Assembly: GCA_032717465.1 (NCBI GenBank)
Contig: CM064670.1
Coordinates: 17,574,939-17,638,938, forward strand
Source of the DNA: Coenobita brevimanus
Taxonomy: Eukaryota; Arthropoda; Malacostraca; Decapoda; Coenobitidae
Length of the DNA: 64,000 nucleotides
Reading direction: 5' to 3'
In this document: positions 55,180-64,000 of the stretch, piece by piece
Layout of the letters: every line of letters begins with the position of its first letter
Numbering within the stretch: the stretch's first letter is position 1
Made by a program: the position numbers and the translations under genes
Notes under the pieces: model-generated
What the model was told of the DNA's origin: nothing
Database searches by the model: none
What the model saw: the letters and a program-made list of their open reading frames with translations, nothing else

Positions 55180-57846
55180 TTACTGCTGTGCAGAGCAGCA
55201 CATCACAAACAGGACATATATAGCTGATGTCCTTCCTCCTCCTGTGCAAATAGCATGGCAAACACCGCAGCCTTTTCCTGTTGGGGATTCTTTCCAGGGT
55301 GTGGTGCAGTGTTGAGTCCATGCATGTCCTATCATCCACATTTCGACAGCACTTGGACGGCAATGCTCCTTCATCTCCTTGCTTCCGTACTCCTGCTGGA
55401 GGTGCAGTGGCAGGGGCTGGCCAAGTAACTCCTGATGGGCCAGCTACTGTGGGAGGTGGAGTGGTCGTGGCAGTAACTGGCTGAGTTACTCCTGACAGAC
55501 TAGCTACTGCAGGAGGTGCAGCGATGGTTGCAGGAGGTGGAGCGATTGTTGCAGGTAGAGCAGAGGCTGCAGTTGATGGAGTGTTTCCTGCAGGTACTGG
55601 TGGTGGTTGTCGTCACGAGGGAAGGTCAGGGGCGTGGCGGAGGACAAGACCCGATGCAGGCCATTGCTTCCCCCGGAATCCCAGGAGCTTGTGGCATATG
55701 TGCTCCTGGAATTCTAGGAGAGTCATGGGTCTGGTGGTGTTCTTTTTGTACAGGACATAGGCATTGAAGAGGGCCATGTGAATGAAATAGAAGGACATTT
55801 TCTTCATCCACTTGACCATTCTCCTTTGGGCGAGGTAGTACTGGATCATCTGATCAAAATGATCCACCCCGCCCATGTGCCGACTGTAGTCCTCCACCAC
55901 GACGAGTTTGTTGACGGTTTTGATAATGTGATGGAATTTCCTGTCTGGACACTTTACCTTCCCATGCACCTGCTTAGGGACGGTGGTGTCACTGTGGAAG
56001 ATGGACACAAGACTTACAATACGTTTGTCCTTCCACAGCAGTATCATTACATTGCCCTTGCCCCTAGCTTCCACTCCATCATCAGGATGGCGTCTAGCAC
56101 CGCTGGTGTCCTGCAGCTCCCTCAGTTCTCCCTTTGCAAGTCGTACTGTGCCACACACATACACTCTCTAGCTGAAGATGCGTTTGCACAGTGATACAGA
56201 GTTGTAATAATTGTCCACATACAACTTGCATCCTTTGTCCTTCAAAGGTTCAGTGAGGCCCCACACTGTGTTTTCTACAGATTTCTTCTCCCCCATATAA
56301 ATCTCAAAATTCCAAATGTAGCCACACTTTGCCTCAGCCAAGATGTAAAGTTTGATGGCATACTTTTGGGACTTCATAAGCTTATATACATGGAAGGATA
56401 GCCGCCCCTTCCAACCCAGAGATCCCTCATCCAGGCTAAGATGTTCACTCGGGATGTAAACCTCCTTGAACCTCTGAAAGAGATACTGCATCACTGTGCG
56501 AATCCTTATTAGCTGGTCTTGATTGTCCTCGGGTATGGCGAGACTACTGAAAGCATGAAAGTGCTTCAGGATGGCCCTGAAGTGCTTTCCACTCATTGTC
56601 TGCCGAAATATGGGATAATCGTGTACCTCTGAGGACCGCCAATAGTGTCTTATAGTTAGTTGGCAGGTCGCAAATCCCCTTAAGGAAGTACAACCCAAGG
56701 AACCTGGCCATCTCCTTTTCATTCCAGAAATACCAAGTATCTAGTGCAGTCCCCAGGAATTTTGCATAGTTGTTTGTTTCGACTGTCAGGTAGGTCAGCA
56801 ACTCCCTGGTAAAAAAAAAAAAAAAAAAAAAGTTGGAAATATTGGAGTAGAGTTGCTGGTGCTGCCACTCTCAAATCTGGAGTTTCAGTGAAGGGGCCAG
56901 CATTGGGTGTGAAAAACCAGAACTCCAGGTTCCATCCTGACGGTCTTCACCTGGAGAAATACTTGGCTGTGTAAGTGTGTGGAGCACACGACCCCGAGCC
57001 AGACAACTACCTCTCGGCCGCCCACCGCTACCTCGCCTAGGCCCACGCTGACCTCGTCTTTGTGCTGGGGAGATGGTGATGATGGCTGTGTTGATGATGA
57101 TTAGGTTGATGAAGGTTCAAGTTATTGTGGTGATGGAAATGGTAGTGGTGGAGACGGTTGTGGTGGAGATGGTTGCAGTGGAGGTGGTTGTGGTGGAGAT
57201 GGTTGTGATGGAGATGGTGGTGGTGGTGGTGGTGGTGGTGGTGTGGTGGTGCTGATGATGATGATGATGATGGCTGAAATTCCAGGGGAATGAAGTCTGA
57301 AGGTGACAGTGACTTTGATGATTCCATAGGGGAAGATGAGACCGAAATATCTTGGATGGGTGGTGAAATGCTGGCAGGTTGGAGTATTGTGAGAGTGTAG
57401 GGTGATTGTGGGGGTAACGAGGTCTGTGTTTGCAGTGGGGGGGTGGAAGAGAGGTGGCGATAAGATGGCTCAGTCTCCGTGGTCATGGTGGAACCAGCAC
57501 TGGTGATGCCAGTGGTGGTAGTGGTGATGCCAGTGATGGTAGTGGTGATACCAGTGGTGATACCAGTAGTGGCAGCGGTGATACCAGTGGTGATAGTGAT
57601 GGTGCTACTGTCTGTGGTTGTGATAATCATCGTGGCCTTGACCGTGGCTTTGGGTTTATCACTTCCCCTGGGGGAGGATTTAGCTCTCCCTTTCCTCTCC
57701 CTCTCTCTCTCTCCTCCTCCTCACCCCAGTCATATTCGTACTCACTCAAACCAGATTCTTTGTCACTGTCTTCCTCACTTTCTGTCTCACTGAATAGGTG
57801 TTTCAAGTATTCCTCCTCCTATAAGCCTTGTCTGCCATCGAGGTTA
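55180..57846 (-). pseudogene. piggyBac transposase (PB3), few disruptions
   Basis: The acidic N-terminus (EEEYLKHLFSETESEEDSD, about 57815-57760) is followed by a His/Thr-coding low-complexity linker. Core: NNYAKFLGTALDTWYFWNEK and FLGLYFLKGICDLPTNYK (56790-56650), one frameshift near 56640, then HDYPIFRQTMSGKHFRAILK. The first Asp motif is HLSLDEGSLGWKG (about 56430), the second CKLYVDNYYNSVSLCKR (about 56220), and the third YSRHMGGVDHFDQMIQYY (about 55870). A single in-frame TAG at 56168-56170 separates the second motif from the rest. The C-terminal zinc-binding Cys cluster (YICPVCDVLLC) lies near 55200 after another frame change. All three catalytic Asp are kept, so this is the best-preserved piggyBac transposase here, but it is not intact. 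Confidence 0.88.
57073..57620 (+). repeat. GGTGAT/GGAGATGGT low-complexity tract in the transposase linker
   Basis: Imperfect GGTGGAGATGGTTG-type repeats at 57100-57260 and GGTGATACCAGTGGT-type repeats at 57500-57600. On the minus strand they give His-rich and Thr/Ile-rich runs, which are not evidence for a separate protein. Confidence 0.85.
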
Positions 57847-58560
57847 GTTTCAGTATAGCAGGGGAACGGTCACGATCGGTTATGGATTTCAAACTTGGAT
57901 TTCTCTGGAAATATATAAGAAAAAACTTATACACCTTCACTGGCACACTGCACTATCTATAACACACTATCACTATAATACATGTAAGGTATGGATGATG
58001 ACGTAACAGAAAACGAGGAATACGATGGCCGGCTGCACGTTCACACACACTCCTAGTCTGACTGCCGAGAGGACACTGAGCTAAAAATAGACCGCTTGTC
58101 CTTGTAATTGGCTTGTGGATGTTGCCATATGTTTCCTTCAGACCTGGCCACCCTCACCTTTGACTCACCAAAATTTGACCCACTTTCAGCCATAGGAAAA
58201 GTTTCTACAATCATTTATAAGGAGGATGTGTCATGGTGCATCATCGTTTACTCTTCAGGCTGCAAGGACCTGGACTCGTATTGCATCATCGTGCACGAGG
58301 GGGTTATTATGTGTACTTATAAATAAAAATATCATAATTATGAATGTTTTCCCTCTTCTTTATATTTATATTGTATATTCCTATATGGAGATCCGTTTTC
58401 ACTCTTGGTGGTATAGTATGTGTAGAAAGAGAGAGAATGGGTGCAGCTGTAAGAGATTAGGGACAGCCCTTGCAGTCAAAAAACAATAAGGCCAGAGCAG
58501 AGATTAGCACTGTGGGCTGGGGAAGGAGGGGTAAGGAATGGCAAGATTGTCAGCTGTAGT

Positions 58561-58995
58561 CGTAAATACAATAAACAATATGAATGTTTTCCTTGAAAAA
58601 AAAAAAAATGAAAACAATACAATTTAAAAAATATTGACAGAAATAAAATGAGTACCGGAAAAGTAACTAACCTTTTATGCTTGCAGGGTTGTGGATTGTA
58701 GACACTGAGCTCTATAGTTTGGAGAGGCTATCTCCACCGTGAGCATGTAACTTTGACTGCCACATTGAAACACCTGCACTCGTCGCCTCTACCATGGTAA
58801 TGCAATTGGATCACTGTTCTTGGCCTGCTGTTTCTGTTTCACTTTTGCTTACATAAGCTAAGCAATGGGCCAAGGAACTATATTTTCTGAATTCATCGGC
58901 TGATTTCAAAAGGCATGGGCATGGTGTAGTGCATTAACAACATCAGCACCAGCAGCGGTTACACAAACTACAGTAAACTGTGCTACCCATGAGAA
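58561..58995. other. No recognisable feature
   Basis: 435 bp with an A-run at 58597-58609. No repeat shared with the rest of the window and no protein motif seen. Confidence 0.5.
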
Positions 58996-61145
58996 AACCT
59001 CCCCATACTACAGAGCTCAGTGGTTGCAGAGCAGTTAAAGCAAGTTTGCAACTTAATACTGGCTGGTATGGATTTATTCATACCAAGTCAACAGTTCATT
59101 AAAAGATCAAACTCTCCAAAATGGTTTGATGGCAACTGTGCCAGAGCAACAGCCCAAAAGTCATTAGCATATCACTCTTACTTAAAATCAAAAACATCTG
59201 AATCACTCTCTCAATTTAAAATTGCTAGAAATCATGCAAAATCTGTAATAAATCTAGCTAAATCTAACTTTCTTCAAAAGCAAGCATCAAAACTACTGAA
59301 CAGCCCTAATGACAACAGAATATTTTGGTCAACTCTTGATTCTTTCAATAACAACTTTAACAAGTCATCATACATTCCCCCACTAAAATCTTCAGATGGT
59401 AACATCACAAATGACCCACGTGTGAAAGCAGATATTTTTGCCAGTGCATCTGCCAAAATTTCTACATAGACGATGCCAGCCAGAACGTCCCAAAAGGCCT
59501 ACTAGAACTTGACTCTCCTGAAACTGTTCCACTTAATATACAGACAAGATACGTAAAATCCAAACTAGACAATTTATCTACAAACAAAGCTCCAGGCCCA
59601 GATGGAATTTCGCCAATTGTTTTGAAAAAGTGTTCCCCTGAACTTGCCTCTGTTCTAGCTAAATTATTCGGACTATGCATACGTACTTCTTCATTCCCAA
59701 ATTCATGGAAAGAAGCCAATATCCACCCAATTCCGAAGAAAGGAAGTTCCTCTGACCCCTCCGATTACAGACCAATAGCAGTCACATCTTCTCTTGGTAA
59801 GGGTATTTGAAACCTTAATTAATAAGCACATTTTAAACATCTTGAATCCAACAACTTAATTAGTGATAGACAATATGGTTTTCGCCACGAAAGATCCACC
59901 ATTGACCTAACTCATACCATTCATCAATCAGTTGACCTACAGTACATGGAGAAGCTCATGGAGTAGCCCTTGATATTTCTAAAGCTTTCGATAGAGTATG
60001 GCACCATTCCCTGCTGTCCAAACTCCCTTGCTATGGACTAACGTCTTTTGTTCCTTTGATTTCCTCATATCTCAGTGACAGGAAAATAAGAGTAAAAGTA
60101 GATGATGTATATTCCAATTTCCACTCAATTAACGCTGGCGTGCCGCAGGGATCAGTTCTGGCTCCAACCCTGTTAATGGTTCATATTACTGATCTCTTAT
60201 CTGTCACCCACAATCCCATCCACTCATATGCAGATGACTCAACACTACACAGTTCATTCACACTCAGACACCCATTTACAGTGTCTAATATCTTTACCTC
60301 TCAACTCAGTACAGCCATTTCCATAAATCAAGACCTATCTACGATCAGTGAATGGGGAAAAAACAACCTTGTCTCATTTAATCCTAGTAAAACTAAATAT
60401 ATATAATTTACTAATAGACAGATACTGCCAGATTCGTACATTACTTTCAGTACTACTAATATTCCTATCTCCAAAAGTATTGAAATTCTCGGCGTCTCAC
60501 TTAACAATGCCCTCAGCTGGACCTCTCATGTTAGATCACTTGCTAAAACCGCCTCAAAGAAACATGGATTAATGTACAAAGTCCGTAACTTCTTCACTGA
60601 TGAGCAGTTAGCTGTAATTTATAAGAGTCATATGCGCTCTTAGCTTGAATATTGCTCACCCTTGTGGAATGGATGTGGAGAGATTGCATTAAAACAATTA
60701 GACAAAATTCAGAACAAGGCTGTTAGAATTATTAACAACCCTGCCATTGCAAATATACTACCTCCCCTACAAGAAGGAATGTTGCCTCCCTTGCATTATT
60801 TTACAGATATTTTTATGGATAATGCTCAGACGAAGTTGCGTCCATGGTGCCACCTTTCCATGCCCTCCCTCGTGCTACGCGGGCATCTGGTAGCGCTCAT
60901 GACTGGAATGTTACTCAGTCATATTGCAGAACCTCTGCCTATTAGAATCCTTTCATTCCCCGTACTGCATCTCTTTGGAACTCGCTTCCCCAGAGTTGTT
61001 TCCCTCCAAACTTCAACCTATAGCTGTTCGAGTCTAACTGTTACAGATATTATATTAACAGAGGACACCAGTAATCTGGGGTATGGATTATTTTTTTTAT
61101 TCATTTGTCTTTCCTTCCACTGTTGTTATTAAAAAAAAAAAAAAA
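58996..61145 (+). pseudogene. CR1/jockey-type LINE, 5'-truncated, decayed
   Basis: Enters before the RT with SPKWFDGNCARATAQKSLAY and LLNSPNDNRIFWSTLDSFNN (59110-59350). RT motifs: LSTNKAPGPDGISPIVLKKC (about 59575-59635), IHPIPKKGSSSDPSDYRPIA (about 59720-59780), ISDRQYGFRHERSTIDLTH, AGVPQGSVLAPTLL (about 60135-60175) and the box SYADDSTLHS (about 60225-60255). The C-terminal part has SIEILGVSLNNALSWTSHVR, WNGCGEIALKQLDKIQNKAV and, after frameshifts, SLWNSLPQ. Several frameshifts (59468, 59815, 60000, 60405, 60640, 60780) inactivate it. It ends at a poly-A at 61129-61145. Related to, but clearly distinct from, the LINE at 18456 and 61735. Confidence 0.85.
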
Positions 61146-61734
61146 AGTGAGCCAGCACACAAGGGATGCTTATCTCTCTTCCCTCCCTTCCCAGGCCAAA
61201 AGCAAACACTGATAAGCAGTCACTGTCTGGGAAACACACTTTCTTTCTTTTCTTGACTTATTTCCTTTCTTATTCTTACTTACTCTAACACTTGAGGGTA
61301 GCAAAAGACGGACATCTACTCATGACTGATTCACGAGATGTACTGAATGCCTGAGTGGTTTGGAGGGTAGAGTAGGTCCGTCAACATCTCTCAGACCTTC
61401 GTTCCCTTCCCAAAATTGCATTTTTTTACAGATCACTCTGTGTGGACAGCACCAGCCACGCTATGATAAAGCTTCGCTCAATGGCAACAGCCATTTAGGA
61501 GTTAGGACTAGTATTGTTACTGTTCTCACTTAGTACTCTATTAGCAGATGTGTCTGATCGTTTGAGTAGCTTTGTAAGTGATTCTAACTTGGTTAGAAGT
61601 GTCCCGCTCTGCACCTGTTTATTATATAAGAGAACTCAATTCTGTTAAGTGCTGTGTAGAAATTTTGTAAGTAAAGTTTGGTTTATTTGTTTGTGTCATT
61701 GCCTTTTGCTTGACAGTCAGAAATCTCCCTGATC
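61146..61734 (+). other. Unassigned segment with promoter-like sequence; possible solo LTR
   Basis: No coding motif. TTATTATATAAGAGAACTC at 61619-61637 resembles a TATA box, followed 50-70 bp later by AGTAAAGTTTGGTTTATTTG. Such a compact TATA-plus-tail arrangement is common in LTRs, but I could not define TG...CA ends or a target duplication. Confidence 0.3.
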
Positions 61735-64000
61735 TATCTATCTTGCTCTCATGCTCCTGAACTTGAATCTTCTGAATTCTCTACTCTCTGGCTTCGGCTT
61801 TCTTGTTAATCTCTGACTAAATATATCTGCACTGTTTACTTATCTCCTAATCCTACTGACTATGAAAAATTCTTCGACTATCTTACTTCTACGATGGAAC
61901 ACATTCTATCCATATCTCCTTTCTCTGAAATCTTCTAGGAATTTTCAGTGTTCATCGCCATCTTTGGCTCTCCTCTCCTTTCACTGATCCACCTGGTGAA
62001 CAAGCCTACATCTTTTCTATCCTTAATGACCTAGAGCAGCTTGTACAGCACCCTACCTGTATCCTGATCGCCTTGGAGAGAGCTCCAACATACTTGACCT
62101 CTTTCTTACAACTAATCCTTCTGCTTACACTGTTAATCCTTCCTCTCCGTTGGGCTCCTCCGATCACAACCTAATTATCTTGACCTGTCCTATTGCTCTG
62201 GTACGGCCTGCAGACCCTCCAAAGAAACGTAGACTGTGGCACTTTGGAGCTGTGGATTGGGAAGCCCTCAGGCAGTACTTTGATTTTCGCTGGAATGATT
62301 ATTGCTTCCATGTCCAGGAGCCATCTGAATGTACATTGCGCATTATGGAGGTTATTCTCTCAGGCATGGAAGCATACATTCACTTCTCATATCTTTTGAC
62401 TAAAGCAAGAAAGCCTTGGTTTAATCACGCTTGTTCTAATGCTGTCCGCAACAAGGAGAGGGCCTATAAAAGGTACCAGAGCCAACCCACCCTGAATCAC
62501 AACTTGCTTATATTTCTGCCTGGAATCGTGCCAAGTCTGTTCTTCGCTCTGCTAAAAATAATTTTATTCGTACTAAATTCTCTCAACTCTCCAACTCGAA
62601 TTCTTCCCGCTCCTTCTGGCAACTTGCCAAAAACCTTTCTAACAACTGTACCTCTTCATCCTTCCCTCTTCTTCTCTATGCTGATGGCTCCGTAGTTATT
62701 TCTTCTGCAGATAAAGCAGATCTATTTGCTCAGACTTTCTCCTCCAATTCCACCTTAGACGATTCTGGTGCTGTTCCTCCATCACTTCCCCCCTCTGACT
62801 TCCTCATGGCTGACATTTAACTTTCTTCAGCTAATGAATTTTCTGCTATACCTGCTCTTAATACTAACAGGACATTTGGGCCTGAAGGAGTCCCTCCTGT
62901 TGTCCTCAAGAACTGTGCTTCTGTTCTTACACCCTGCCTAGACAAACTCTTTAGCCTTTGTCTGTCAACTTGCACCTTTCCTTCGTGCTGGAAGTGTGCT
63001 CTCATTCAGCCAGTTCCAAAGAAGGGTGACCATTCCCAACCCTCTAACTATCGTCCAATTGCTTTAACGTCCTGTGTCTCAAAAGTTTTCGAATCAATTC
63101 TTAACAGAAAAATTTAAAAGCATCTTTCCCATCACTACCTTCTTTCTGATCGTCAGTATGGGTTCTGTCAAGGACGCTCCACTGGCGATCTTCTCACCTA
63201 CCTTTAAGACTCCTGGTCATCCTCCTTTCGGGACTTTGGCGAAAGTTTTGCCATCGCACTTGACATCTCAAAGGCTTTCGATCGAGTCTGGCATAAATCT
63301 ATAATTTCCAAACTGCCCTCTTATGCTTTCTATCCTTCTATCTGTGCCTTCATCTATAGCTTCCTTTCTGGTCGTTCTATAACCGCTATTGTCGACGGCC
63401 ATCGTTCTTCTCCTAGACCTATCAACAGTGGTGCTCCTCAGGACTCTGTCCTATCACCGACTCTCTTCCTTTTATTCAACAATGACCTTCTAAGCTGTAC
63501 ATCTAATCCTATCCACTCGTACGCTGATGATTCCACCCTTCACTTTCCATTCGGTTCCAGCAACGTCCGTATCAGCAGTTACTTCAACAATCAAGGGATG
63601 AGGCAACGGCAAACCTAATGTCTGACTTGGCTCGTATCTCTGACTAGAGTAAAAATAATCTTGTTGCTTTTAATGCATCAAAAACTCAGTTTTTACACCT
63701 ATCAACCCGACATAATCTTCCACAGGAGTACCCACTAATGTCTAATAATATCCAGCTCAACCCCGTATCATCCTTGAACATGCTTGGGGTTTCATTCATT
63801 GGGAACTTATCTTGGAAAGATCATATTGCATCTCTTGTAAAATCTGCTTCTAAGAGATTAGGTGTGCTAAGCCGACTCCGTTCCTTCTTTACCCCTGCAC
63901 AGTTGTTGACTTTATACATGGGTTTTATTCGCTCTTGTGTAGAGTACAGCTCTCATGTGTGGGAAGGCTACCCCCATACAGCTCTTCTCAATAGGGTGGA
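61735..64000 (+). pseudogene. jockey/CR1-like LINE, second copy (runs off the right edge)
   Basis: Colinear with 18456-19827 and 22883-23050 but starts further 5'. Endonuclease pieces: PSPLGSSDHNLIILTCPIAL at about 62139-62198, with the catalytic SDH intact. Linker: PWFNHACSNAVRNKERAYKR (about 62417-62475). RT: FGPEGVPPVVLKN-like segment (62876-62915), LIQPVPKKGDHSQPSNYRPI, SDRQYGFCQGRSTGDLLTYL, LDISKAFDRVWHKSI (about 63260-63300), SYADDST (about 63515). The C-terminal start is SLNMLGVSFIGNLSWKDHIA at 63770 onward. Stops (for example TAA at 62818) and frameshifts disrupt it. It provides the uninterrupted reference for the split copy at 18456-23541. Confidence 0.85.

Larger units (their letters stand above)
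54156..58303 (-). mobile_element. piggyBac-type element with transposase (PB3)
   Basis: Ends CCCCCTCGCGCACCATAAG on the left and, reversed, CCCCCTCGTGCACGATG on the right. TTAA is at 54152-54155; on the right the position reads TTAT. The satellite monomer continues across it (AAATTCAGAAC to ATGTGTACTTATAAAT). Length 4148 bp. Non-coding flanks 54156-55110 and 57860-58303 show nothing else apart from A-runs. Confidence 0.88.

Noticed and set aside
57037..57630. 197-codon frame rich in His, Thr and Ile
   Set aside because: Low-complexity GGTGAT-type repeats in the linker of the PB3 transposase; not a separate gene.

Overview
The window looks like nuclear DNA of an arthropod, most likely a decapod crustacean. 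This rests on the very high density of (CA)n, (TA)n and (TC)n microsatellites, many RTE-like and jockey/CR1-like LINEs, piggyBac-type elements and tRNA-derived SINEs. It also rests on a split host gene with canonical splice sites. Nothing suggests a prokaryote. Almost all open frames longer than 60 codons are transposon remnants or translated simple repeats.

Host gene: two minus-strand exons (11618-12103 and 1-252) encode the second half of a MYND zinc finger, the central SET region and the NHSC/post-SET end of a SMYD4-like SET/MYND protein. Both exon ends are phase 0 and are separated by an intron of about 11.4 kb. The 5' exons and the 3' end lie outside the window or were not found.

253-11617 (intron): a LINE 3'UTR fragment; two inverted arms of a degenerate tandem repeat rich in AGGTCA-like half-sites; a hAT MITE with a perfect 8-bp duplication; an internally deleted Gypsy-type LTR element; and a tRNA-derived SINE.

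12150-23541: a decayed RTE-like LINE split by a (TG)n-CR1 LINE-(TG)n-SINE-(TG)n block, then a small TTAA MITE, a Gypsy fragment, and a jockey-like LINE split by an antisense RTE-like LINE.

23542-36621: a 28-bp tandem unit that ends in TTAA and carries piggyBac-type insertions at its TTAA positions. These are two transposase-bearing elements (26019-29701, 30610-33694), their deletion derivatives, a 181-bp MITE repeated many times and a 1-kb MITE. A LINE with a 9-bp duplication is inserted into one MITE.

36622-38611: Gypsy RNase H remnant, an unclassified element and a second copy of the SINE-linked repeat.

38612-58560: about four monomers of a roughly 340-bp satellite blown up to 20 kb by nested insertions: a foldback element with 460-bp TIRs (itself hit by a TTAA element and a hairpin element), a TAGA-tailed LINE, a palindromic element split by a LINE that is itself split by an intact LINE, and a piggyBac element. 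The intact LINE (ORF 47713-50775, 1020 aa) has endonuclease, reverse transcriptase and an embedded PHD-like C4HC3 finger.

58561-64000: two further jockey/CR1-type LINEs on the plus strand, the second running off the right edge. All boundaries were read by eye; family assignments come from motifs, not from database searches.
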